Shown here one piece after another: positions 13,562-23,835 of a stretch of DNA of 64,000 bases (positions are counted from its first letter, which is position 1; each line of letters begins with the position of its first letter). Position numbers and translations under genes: made by a program. Source of the stretch: Takakia lepidozioides (Eukaryota > Streptophyta > Takakiopsida > Takakiales > Takakiaceae); the NCBI GenBank assembly GCA_030704615.1, contig CM060734.1, forward strand, positions 27,606,042 through 27,670,041, given 5' to 3'. The notes beneath the pieces were generated by a model that ran no database searches, was not told the DNA's origin, and was given only the letters and a program-made list of their open reading frames with translations.

Positions 13562-16122
13562 TACGAAGCAGGTTTTTGGAACTACTCTCTGAGTTTAAAA
13601 CAAAACTGTCTAAGCTGTTTTGGCTTGATGGATTACATAATGGCTGCTTTAGGTGTACCAAGCAGTATCTTTGGAATTAACCATTGAGTTTAAAACAGGC
13701 CTGGTTACGCTATTATAAGTTTGAAAAGTACCAAGTAGTACTTTTGGACATACCCAGTGATTTGAAAGCAAGACCTTTGCACACTGTTTTGACTTGGAAA
13801 AATACCAAGCAGTGGGCTGGTCTGGCTTTTTCAAAATACATAATTCAAACTGGGCTTTTTGGAATACCCTCTGAGCTGGTGTTGTCCATAAAGTTCTGAT
13901 TATGCTCAATGTAGCACTCCTGCTCTGATTGAGTTTTGGAGAGATGATGGAAATCCAGATCCAGACCTTTATGCATTCATGGAACATAGACTAAATTATC
14001 AGGTTGGGCTTTTGGAATTGCAACACCTGGCACTCGTTTTTAAAGGCTCAAGTGTTTCTGCTGATGGTATGTACCAAGGGTGGTGTTTGTCCTGGTTTTT
14101 TTTTTTTTTTTTTTTTTAAACAAGACTCCTTCAATGATGAATGACATCTGAATCCAGGGTGATGGTTGTCTTGGAAATCCCACCCTCCCACCCTAACTTT
14201 TCATGTACTTCCAGGAAGATGACATGAGTTTCTATCAAGTAAGATACTGTCTATGCGAGGTGAAGTTAGATAGTGCCTCGTCATGAAGCTGATTTGTCTT
14301 TATTTGACAATGACAGCACTTGTCTTGTCTGTGCCTTGACAAGACATATTTATCTTCCCTCTGTTTTTTGCCCAGTGTACTTAGTGGTTTCTGTACACAC
14401 TATCTACCTCTCACTTGTCATTTTCCAGTCTTCTTACTTTGATGTTCTAACACCTTTAATGGCTTTTGCGGAGGTCTGGCAAAGCCATGGGGTATCAGCC
14501 CCCTATACCTCCATAACAATAATATGGAGCAACAAATCCCTCATAAGGTATGATCCTCTCCAGCAAAAATATGTTGGTTGATTGGGCATGGAGAGTAAGG
14601 CATCCTCGATGGTACCTGAAATAAACGTAGAGCATCTAAATGACTTCTGAATGATGATATTATGAGCTAGGCCTTGGTAAGACAGCCTGCTAGAGTATAT
14701 GTACTGTACACCTTATACATGATCCGGTCAATGCACATTACTCTTGTTAGCTGGTCTCCTGTAGCCGATGCCTTATGTCAATTTTAGATACCTTACGATA
14801 CGAGCGACTTCCGTGTCCTTGGCTCAAGTGCTTCCATGTTCCTCCTGGTTATGGCTTTGCTCTTTGTAGCACCAAAAAAAGTACCCAATCTTACTATGTT
14901 GCTGGAAGATGGCTTGTTTGAATCAGGGGCAGTAGACTACTGCCAGTGGCTGAAGAACACAAGTTCTTATTCATACCTTTGGGTAAATTGGTTCTAACCA
15001 AAAAGTTGGCTGATATGGTGGGAAGATGTGCAGTAGTCTGCTGCCATTGGTTGAAGAACACCTGTAATTTCTGAACTCTTGCCAAGTTTGAATTATGTTG
15101 TGCCGATGTTCACTCGTAATCTGAGAGCAGAGAGAATGCAGGCCTTTTATCCATTTGGTATTCAAGTCCAAGGATAGAACTACATTGTAGAGGGAGAGCC
15201 TTATGAGAATGGGTCTGGTATGCGCACTCCCTTACGGGGTGAGTGCATACCAAACTCACTCCATAAGGGACTGCCATACCAGGGGTTGGATGGTGGGTGC
15301 CCCCCCTCTCCCTCTCTCCAATTATCTGTTTGGGATTAACAATTTTTTTCCTAAGCCTATCTGGTTTGGAAATTTATTGTCTTGAACTTTACCACCGAGG
15401 ATGTAGCCTGCAATTTTTCATCCATTACATCCTTCCTCGATGTAACCATAACGGATGTAAGCCTAAGAGGATGTAACCTTAATGAAAGTGCAAAATTTCA
15501 TTCCCAGTGGATGAAATCGCGGGATGGTTTGCCTAACCGTCTCTCTGCCCTAAGCACAGCACGATACTCGTGCTTGTTTTCTCTGGTGGAGGGCGATGGC
15601 GGCCGAGTGCTCGAGCAGCACGATCTGCGCGCGCTTTGTTTTTTTAATGCGCGATGGCGGCAGGTACTTCCATTTCCCGTGCTGGCAAACGACCTACTGC
15701 TGTGTTTGCCTGCAATCTTTCGCATTCATGAAGCGGCGGCGCTCTTAAGGAGACGGAGGAAGTTAAGTTGCACTTTGTAAAGATGCAATTTTCCTCAAGT
15801 CTCCCATTTTGTTGCATTCTATTGTGATCTCTTGAGATTCAGATGTTGAACGCCGCAGCGTCCCACTCCACAAACGATTAAGGTTCTTAGTGGTGTCGCA
15901 TCTTCTTTTGATCAATTTGCTCACTGTAGAATGCATGTTGGACATGGATAGCAACTGCGAAGACCTGCTACTCGCTTGGTGCATCCTCACTAACACCCAT
16001 CTTGATGTGGTGGTTTTGGGGACGGGCACAGGTGAGGGCCTTCACTTAATATGTATCTTTCAGTTTGCAGATGATCAACAGACTTGGCGATGGGTGACGA
16101 TTGACGCTGAATACTGCTTCAG
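13562..16122 (+). repeat. macrosatellite unit 5, partial, ends at inversion junction
   Basis: Follows the other units to unit position ~2568, then stops at the turn-round point. It carries two variants absent from units 1-4: a 7-bp deletion in GGTGTCGCATCTTCTTTTG (near 15900) and GATCAACAG instead of GATCAAAAG (near 16078). Both variants also occur in the inverted arm that follows. Confidence 0.93.
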
Positions 16123-18310
16123 CATATCAATATGATGCCAAAGTTCATACTGGTATCATGCTAGAAAAACCGACTTATAATCAGGTTGAGAACCCCCGAG
16201 TCTTAATAGAACGTCTGTATTCTATAAAGCTCAGCACATTGCCATATTGTTCAACAGAAGCAGTTGGTTGCAATCATAAAAAAAACAAAAACAAATCGTA
16301 TCGGATGCCCCGCTGAAGCAGTATTCAGCGTCAATCGTCACCATCGCCAAGTCTGTTGATCATCTGCAAACTGAAAGATACATATTAAGTGAAGGCCCTC
16401 ACCTGTGCCCGTCCCCAAAACCACCACATCAAGATGGGTGTTAGTGAGGATGCACCAAGTGAGTAGCAGGTCTTCGCAGTTGCTATCCATGTCCAACATG
16501 CATTCTACAGTGAGCAAATTGATCAAAAGAAGATGCGACACCACTAAGAACCTTAATCGTTTGTGGAGTGGGACGTTGCGGCGTTCAACATCTGAATCTC
16601 AAGAGATCACAATAGAATGCAACAAAATGGGAGACTTGAGGAAAATTGCATCTTTACAAAGTGCAACTTAACTTCCTCCGTCTCCTTAAGAGCGCCGCCG
16701 CTTCATGAATGCGAAAGATTGCAGGCAAACACAGCAGTAGGTCGTTTGCCAGCACGGGAAATGGAAGTACCTGCCGCCATCGCGCATTAAAAAAACAAAG
16801 CGCGCGCAGATCGTGCTGCTCGAGCACTCGGCCGCCATCGCCCTCCACCAGAGAAAACAAGCACGAGTATCGTGCTGTGCTTAGGGCAGAGAGACGGTTA
16901 GGCAAACCATCCCGCGATTTCATCCACTGGGAATGAAATTTTGCACTTTCATTAAGGTTACATCCTCTTAGGCTTACATCCGTTATGGTTACATGGAGGA
17001 AGGATGTAATGGATGAAAAATTGCAGGCTACATCCTCGGTGGTAAGTTCAAGACAATAAATTTCCAAACTAGATAGGCTTAGGAAAAAAATTGTTAATCC
17101 CAAACAGATAATTGGAGAGAGGAGAGGGGGGGCACCCACCATCCAACCCCTGGTATGGCAGTCCCTTATGGAGTGAGTTTGGTATGCACTCACCCCGTAA
17201 GGGAGTGCGCATACCAGACCCATTCTCATAAGGCTCTCCCTCTACAATGTAGTTCTATCCTTGGACTTGAATACCAAATGGATAAAAGGCCTGCATTCTC
17301 TCTGCTCTCAGATTACGAGTGAACATCGGCACAACATAATTCAAACTTGGCAAGAGTTCAGAAATTACAGGTGTTCTTCAACCAATGGCAGCAGACTACT
17401 GCACATCTTCCCACCATATCAGCCAACTTTTTGGTTAGAACCAATTTACCCAAAGGTATGAATAAGAACTTGTGTTCTTCAGCCACTGGCAGTAGTCTAC
17501 TGCCCCTGATTCAAACAAGCCATCTTCCAGCAACATAGTAAGATTGGGTACTTTTTTTGGTGCTACAAAGAGCAAAGCCATAACCAGGAGGAACATGGAA
17601 GCACTTGAGCCAAGGACACGGAAGTCGCTCGTATCGTAAGGTATCTAAAATTGACATAAGGCATCGGCTACAGGAGACCAGCTAACAAGAGTAATGTGCA
17701 TTGACCGGATCATGTATAAGGTGTACAGTACATATACTCTAGCAGGCTGTCTTACCAAGGCCTAGCTCATAATATCATCATTCAGAAGTCATTTAGATGC
17801 TCTACGTTTATTTCAGGTACCATCGAGGATGCCTTACTCTCCATGCCCAATCAACCAACATATTTTTGCTGGAGAGGATCATACCTTATGAGGGATTTGT
17901 TGCTCCATATTATTGTTATGGAGGTATAGGGGGCTGATACCCCATGGCTTTGCCAGACCTCCGCAAAAGCCATTAAAGGTGTTAGAACATCAAAGTAAGA
18001 AGACTGGAAAATGACAAGTGAGAGGTAGATAGTGTGTACAGAAACCACTAAGTACACTGGGCAAAAAACAGAGGGAAGATAAATATGTCTTGTCAAGGCA
18101 CAGACAAGACAAGTGCTGTCATTGTCAAATAAAGACAAATCAGCTTCATGACGAGGCACTATCTAACTTCACCTCGCATAGACAGTATCTTACTTGATAG
18201 AAACTCATGTCATCTTCCTGGAAGTACATGAAAAGTTAGGGTGGGAGGGTGGGATTTCCAAGACAACCATCACCCTGGATTCAGATGTCATTCATCATTG
18301 AAGGAGTCTT
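16123..18310 (-). repeat. inverted macrosatellite arm (left part)
   Basis: This is the reverse complement of the unit, running from unit position ~2757 down to ~561. 16123-16311 (189 bp) has no partner in the truncated forward copy and forms the loop. From 16312 the sequence pairs with the forward strand ending at 16122, giving a near-perfect inverted repeat with arms of about 2 kb. The arm is interrupted at 18310 by the gypsy element and resumes at 42603. Confidence 0.93.
18306..18310. repeat. target-site duplication, left copy (GTCTT)
   Basis: GTCTT directly abuts the TG of the left LTR and is repeated at 42603-42607 after the CA of the right LTR. The flanking satellite joins up across the two copies. 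Confidence 0.95.
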
Positions 18311-19281
18311 TGTCGCGCAGCTTTTACTCACCCATCCCTTCGCTATCCGAGGCGGAAACTCCAAGATAGAAGAGTTGGAAATCTCTAAGTACTCAGCCTG
18401 CGCAGAACAATCAGTCATGACCTACAGCTAGTGTATCATGGGGGTGTTTCCTATTTGTTTCCCTTTCCGCATTCATCTTAGCTACCTTACCATTGATAAT
18501 TAAGTATCAGTTTGCTTCATCAATCTATCGGTTTCCTTCACTCATCCATTCAATCCACAGCTTCTCTCAGATCTCTCTACACAGTGTGATTGTATCTTAT
18601 AAGTATCAGATTATGATTTATCAGGTATCAGGCCGAAGCCATTATGTCTCTAATCTGCTCTCCAATATCACTACAGCTTTGCATATAACAAGCATCTACT
18701 AATCCTCTTTCCTCCTTCATCGTGCTCTCCATCTCTTGCCTCCGATCTCCGCTCCTGCCTGACTCCGAAGTCCCCCTCCGAATAATGATCCCCCTTCATT
18801 CCCCGTTTCTCCCTTTTATCCTCCTATCCGCGGATCTAACCGTTTCCCTCTCTAACCGTCGTCTGTGAACTAACATGTTCCCTTCACAGGTGTTGTTCCC
18901 CACAGTCGTTCCCTATTATCGTGACAGCTGTGTCAAACGGTGACTGGCTGTGTTTGGCTGTGTCGGGCTGTGACTGGCTGTGTGGCTGTGCCGGGCTGTG
19001 ACTGGCTGTGTGGGCTGTGTCTGCTGTGGCGACTGTGACGGGCTGTGTGGGCTGTGACGATTGTGACGGGCTGTGTTGGCTGTGTGGCCTGTGACTGCTG
19101 TGACGACTGTGACGGGCTGTGTGGGCTGTGACGACTGTGACGGGCTGTGTGGGCTATGTAACCCCCCTCTATAGTGCGCTGCTGTCACCCCTAAGGCTCC
19201 TGTTGGTCTCAGTCTGTGCAAAAATTAAGGGTACCCTACAGATCCCGTATAAGTGTCTAAGTCCCCTACAGTCCTCTAACA
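18311..19281 (-). repeat. 3' LTR of outer gypsy element (971 bp)
   Basis: It pairs with 41596-42602, with mostly scattered single-base differences. The region around 18930-19160 is a minisatellite built from CTGTGACGGGCTGTG and GGCTGTGTGGGCTGTG units. The two LTRs differ by about 36 bp in total, mainly through the copy number of this minisatellite. Confidence 0.95.
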
Positions 19282-19297
19282 TTACCCCTTCCCCCCT
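19282..19297 (-). promoter_or_regulatory. polypurine tract of outer element
   Basis: Immediately inside the 3' LTR the minus strand reads GGGGGGAAGGGGTAA, then TGTTAGAGG of the LTR. Position and composition are those of the plus-strand primer of reverse transcription. Confidence 0.85.
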
Positions 19298-19312
19298 CAA
19301 AAAGCCGTGTCC

Positions 19313-21852
19313 TCACGGTTTACTGTTTCCGAGTAGCAAACCTTTGTGAGTGAGCACCTTGTTGACGTTGAGAGTTTCGTGGTGGGCTGTGTGTACGAGC
19401 CCGAGGTCTGTCTCTGGTTGATGGAGATGGTTGATCACTACCTGGATAAGTGAGGCCTTCTGGAGGTTGATATCGAGGTAATCTTTTTCTGGCATAGGAG
19501 ATCCCCTTTGTTTCTTCTCTTCCATCTGAATTGCATAGTCTTCTCCCATGTCAAAAGAATTGTGTGAAGAAACAGTTGTATCAGAATCCTCATCGCCTCT
19601 CAGGTGTTTTAATTTTCGAACTTTTTGTGGAATCATCTGGGGCATACAATGCTGTCCTACCATGTCTGGAAGTTTGTATTTTACAACTTGGTGTAACCGC
19701 TGAACAGCAAAATTGGTGTAGGCACTGAGCTCCTTGTCTGTCCAGATGAGTGGGGTACCAATTACTGGTGCGTGCAAGTACTTCCATGCCACATGTCCCT
19801 TATAGAAAATGTCATCAAGTCCGAATTTCTGTGTTGACAATTGGTTGCAGGCTGCTTGAAACCATGAACGAATTTGAGAATCCTTCTGCATCATAACTTT
19901 TGGGTCATATAGGTATATATGAGGTGGCACCGAAGGTAATACCCAATGATCTCCACTGGAGTAACTTTGAAAGCGTGTTTGCATCTTTTGTTGCTCAATG
20001 TGGTAACGTACCAGAAAACAAGCAGCGTAGTATAGCCCGCACCCCATGACAATACTTGCTATCTCCTTGGTCTTGGTATAAATGAGTCCATGTACAACCT
20101 GGAAAGCAACCAATTCCCTCAACATGGTACCTGCCTCGTGCCAGTATTGTGCAAAGTGATGATCTTCAATATGTCGATTGTTTGGAAGAACTTTAGTCCT
20201 AGTTGCCACTGGCAGCCAAATACGCATGATTTGGTAGTAATGTGCGAATGACTGCGGAGGACTAAATTCTTTCCAAGCCAAATCCAACATGATGGGAATT
20301 TGGTTGAAGGGCATAAGCATAGCCCTGCTGTACTCCCTTGCAGCTGGAGTTTTAGGTGGGTTAAAAGCGGCATTGCCCCATACCTCCGGCTGTGGTGGCT
20401 GTGGTGTGGTTGTAGTAACCCCAGGTTCAGCTATTGGTACAGTGACCTGTTGTGGTGGTGGTGGTACTGGCTCCTGTATCATTGGCATTTCCTGCACCTC
20501 CTGTGAAGACTGAAAAGCCAGAGTTCTGGCTTGCAAATAAGAAGCCATTAGCTGTTCTTGAGGGATATAGACTCTTTGGTCGATGTTTGAAGTGAGGTCT
20601 TCCACTTGAGTCTGGAGTCCGTCTACATCCTCTTGTAACTCTGCTATCCTACTATAGACATTGTCTATAGTAGTTGTGGCAATGTTCTGCACCTGCAGTC
20701 TGAGCTCATTCATCTCGCTTTGGGTGAGTTTCCGTGGGCTTTTGCCCTCTACTGGCCCTTGTGCTAACCAGACCTGCATAAGGCTGTTATCCACCAAGCT
20801 GCTTGTGGTTCCCCTGAGAGTTTGCTCTTCTCTTAGCTTGTACAATTCCAACTGCTGTTGTAAAGCCTCCATGCGCTTCGCCTGTGGCTCAACCAATTGC
20901 GCATAGGCAGCAAGTAGATTATTGGCTTCCTTCGAAGCCTTGTTACTGACCGCGATTTCATTTCTATTGGCCACGATGGTTTGTTGCAACTCCACGATGT
21001 GTTTCTCTTGATCAGCTTCCATCTGCTTGTATTGCTTGAAAGTATCTTCATTGCGACAGATTGTATTCTTCATATCGACAATGAGCTTCATTTGCTCAAC
21101 ATTCTCTTCTTCTGCCTTCGTACATTTTTCCGCTTGACTGTTTATTTCTTTTGTTGATTGGTCAAGCATAGTTGTAAATGTAGCACATTGTATCTCCATC
21201 CTGTTATGCACTGTCTGCAACTCTGTATGTAGTGCATTCAGTTCTTGCAACTTGCTTTCATGCTGCACCTGCATTTGGTATAGCTGTTGCTTATGTGCTT
21301 CGTGCAACTGGTCTTGCGTGAGGTTTGCCTCAATCAGTTGTTGCTTGGCCAACTGCAAAGCCATTTCTGTATTGCCCAAGTCCTGCTTCATCTTGAGAGT
21401 GACCTCTTCATCGACCTTGTTTGCACACTCAGTGGCAAGTCGAGCCTCAAACTCCTTCCTGAGTTCCTCTTTCAAGGCTGTCAATTGGGTAATTGGAACA
21501 TGGGATTTGACATAAGTCCCCAACAAATTAAGTGTCCTGCCTATGGAACTCATCAGCATTGCCTGTTGAGGGTCATCATGGTGAGGTTGCTGCTGTTCCT
21601 CCGATCTTCAACAGTATGATGTCTCACTAACCATTCAGGCCATTGTCCCACCGGATTTTCTTCCTGAACTACTTCATCTATGACTGGTGTTACAGTGTCA
21701 TGACCTTCCGCCTGTGGTACCTCCAACACAGGTGTGTGCATTATATGCACCTCAGGATTTCCCTTGGGCAACTGTTGCACCTCTGGGATTTCTGTCTCCT
21801 TGACCAGACCAGAATATTCATAGAGAAGGTCCCCTTTCTCTATTTCTGCCAC
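19313..21852 (-). CDS. second extra ORF of outer element, long coiled-coil protein
   Basis: The main ORF is 21559-19313 (748 codons) and begins in frame overlap with an upstream piece, 21852-21553, suggesting one protein of about 840 residues split by a frameshift near 21555. The first ~330 residues are a heptad-rich, Gln/Glu/Lys-rich coiled coil. A Pro-rich linker follows (near residue 370, PVPPPPQQ), then a globular C-terminal half with many aromatic residues (for example WKEFSPPQSFAHYYQ), ending close to the polypurine tract. It probably continues the preceding ORF, since only short frame breaks separate them. I do not recognise the fold. A structural or nuclear-targeting role is conceivable but unproven. 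Confidence 0.55.
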
Positions 21853-21900
21853 TATCTGCTTCTGTAGTTGGAATCTCTATCCCTTCACTTTCCAAATCAA

Positions 21901-23835
21901 TTATTTGGGTTGAGCTGCATGGATAACTTGTGACCTTGTGACAAGTCGTTCAAGTGGCTGTGTTGGCTGTGATGCAGAAGTAACTTCCTCCTCCCTCTCT
22001 GAAGGTCCTGTTTCCAGTAATAACATTCTTTTATGCTGCTGTGCCCCTTCCTGGTCATGAGCTTGGGAAACATTATCATGCGGAATCCGTGAAGCCAGTG
22101 GATCCGCCACTACAGTCTTTCCCCTTCTCTGCCTCTTAGTCTCGGGTTGTGCTGCTAGTCCACCCTCACTGTGTGAAGAGCCTTGCTCTTCCATTGCAGT
22201 TGTTTCTGGCTCAAACACTCCCATTTCCTTCCTTTCTTGTGCATTAAGTATGCCAGAATTAAGGATTATTTGAGCAATGATTGGGCCAGACACTATGATA
22301 GGAGACTTTGCGGTAGTACCTTGTAATCTTTTCATCTCCTCTACTAGTGCGTTGTACATAATGTCCGCCCATTGTACCTCTTGTCCCTTCAGGCCTTTGA
22401 GTATTTCCTCTGTGAAGGATCTGCTCAAATATTGTTGGTTCTGTTTCAGGGCAAACAGAACGTTCAATACCTGGCCTATCTCTTTTAACCCTGGGTACAC
22501 AGCTTTGGTACAAGCATAACCCTGAGTTTTAAAGAAACTCCCTTCTTGGAATAAGTCCCCTATTTGTAGTCTTGCCCTGTGTTCCCCCACATGCACCTGA
22601 CCTGCTGGCAATCGAAACAATTGCTGGAGGTATAGGGGAGTAAGCATTAATTCAACTCCCTTCACCGTTGTTGTTCCTGTCCTTGGCTCAAAGTTCTGCA
22701 AAAATTGTAACATGTACTGTCTATGGTGTAGTGTCCAATCTAGACTTTGCAATCCTTCCAATCTCAGCTCCTCCAGTATCTTTATCGCCTGTGGGGTAGC
22801 CATCGTTTGTTTCTGCAGAATTGTGGTGCTCTTCACCCTGATTTCCTCCATTCCTCTCACTCTCTTCATCTTAGACTCACAGAACTGCTTTGGCTGTAAC
22901 AACTGCAGGAATGCCTGTAGTGCACAAAGCAGAAACGTATGGTTGCCGCAGAAAGCTATGGGTAATCTCTTGTAAGCCTGCGGGGCTTGCAAGCATTGCT
23001 CAAGAGAAAAGCTCTGCTCTGTCGTTTCGTGTCTATGCCACTGCGTAAGTAATATTGCGAGCGTATAGTCTGTTAGTTCCTCCATAGTTTCCAAGTTATA
23101 GCATTTATGGCCTGTCCTGTCGAGACGCCCGTTACTCAGAACGACGCCGCCTCTTGCGCTCAATTTCCCTCCATTTTCTTGATCATTTCTCTGGTTTTCT
23201 ATTGGCTGTATCTGCTGTGACTGGATTTTAACTTTTATCTTCTTTAGTGGACTTTCCCTGTTGGATAGTCCACTAGGATCACACATGCGACATGAATTCG
23301 GCTTTTCTGTACTTGCCATTCGTTCCGTTTCCCTTTTTCCGTATTCATTAATGGGCCCGCCTTTCATCCCATTTGACGGCCGTTCTTGTCCTCTTTCTTT
23401 TTGACACCTGTCCTTGCACTTCATTCTCTGCTGTGTGTCGCACCCTGACCTCCACGTGTCTATTTTTAAATTAATTTCCGTTTCTTCTTCCTTCAGCCAT
23501 TTTCCTGAAGTTTTTATGTGTCCACTTGTCACTGATTCTATGGATCGTGTAACTTTAGTAGGCTGTGTCATACTGTGTTTCGCTGTGATAGGCTGTGATG
23601 CCCTGTGGTAAGCTGTGATAGGCTGTGATGCGCTGTGGTAAGCTGTGATAGGTTGTGATGCACTGTGGTAAGCTGTGATAGGCTGTGACACGCTGTGGTA
23701 GGTTGTTATAGGCTGTGTCACGTCGTGATGGGCTGTGGTTGGCTGTGTCACGTCGTGATGGGCTGTGATAGGCTGTGTCACGTTTGTTTTGCCCACCCTG
23801 GTCGTATATGCTGGGCCTAGCAACAAGTGTTCCAT
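21901..23835 (-). CDS. extra ORF downstream of pol in outer element (putative plant transposon protein-like)
   Basis: A 644-residue ORF with an ATG start inside the 3' end of pol. Residues ~15-100 are a repeat of TQPITAYHS-type units made by a GGCTGTG minisatellite. The central part has the phrasing of the 'putative plant transposon protein' region seen downstream of pol in Athila-like elements: a helix-rich block, then VKGVELMLTPLYLQQLF and IIVSGPIIAQIIL. The C-terminal part is polar with a basic KRQRRGK stretch. It occupies the position where some plant gypsy elements carry env-like genes, but I see no signal peptide or membrane segment. Function unknown. Confidence 0.6.
   Translation of the reverse strand: MEHLLLGPAYTTRVGKTNVTQPITAHHDVTQPTTAHHDVTQPITTYHSVSQPITAYHSASQPITAYHSASQPITAYHRASQPITAKHSMTQPTKVTRSIESVTSGHIKTSGKWLKEEETEINLKIDTWRSGCDTQQRMKCKDRCQKERGQERPSNGMKGGPINEYGKRETERMASTEKPNSCRMCDPSGLSNRESPLKKIKVKIQSQQIQPIENQRNDQENGGKLSARGGVVLSNGRLDRTGHKCYNLETMEELTDYTLAILLTQWHRHETTEQSFSLEQCLQAPQAYKRLPIAFCGNHTFLLCALQAFLQLLQPKQFCESKMKRVRGMEEIRVKSTTILQKQTMATPQAIKILEELRLEGLQSLDWTLHHRQYMLQFLQNFEPRTGTTTVKGVELMLTPLYLQQLFRLPAGQVHVGEHRARLQIGDLFQEGSFFKTQGYACTKAVYPGLKEIGQVLNVLFALKQNQQYLSRSFTEEILKGLKGQEVQWADIMYNALVEEMKRLQGTTAKSPIIVSGPIIAQIILNSGILNAQERKEMGVFEPETTAMEEQGSSHSEGGLAAQPETKRQRRGKTVVADPLASRIPHDNVSQAHDQEGAQQHKRMLLLETGPSEREEEVTSASQPTQPLERLVTRSQVIHAAQPK

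Larger units (their letters stand above)
1..16122 (+). repeat. macrosatellite array of ~3.39-kb head-to-tail units
   Basis: The same sequence recurs at 1, 3391, 6782, 10172 and 13562, giving four full units (3390, 3391, 3390 and 3390 bp) and a fifth cut at 16122. Units are nearly identical, differing by a base here and there and by the length of a T tract (21-22 T). No long reading frame is conserved beyond what identity of the copies forces, so I see no gene in the unit. The left edge lies outside the window. Near-identity implies recent amplification or ongoing homogenisation. Confidence 0.97.

Noticed and set aside
1-16122. Small proteins of 60-130 residues in each satellite unit
   Set aside because: They recur only because the units are identical; they overlap each other on both strands, lack domains and show no sign of selection.
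18930-19160. Telomere-like or other GT-rich structural repeat
   Set aside because: Units are CTGTGACGGG/GGCTGTG, unlike plant telomere TTTAGGG, and sit inside both LTRs.
21901-23835. Envelope glycoprotein of a plant retrovirus-like element
   Set aside because: The position is suggestive but there is no signal peptide, transmembrane helix or Cys pattern; the similarity is to the non-membrane transposon-protein region.
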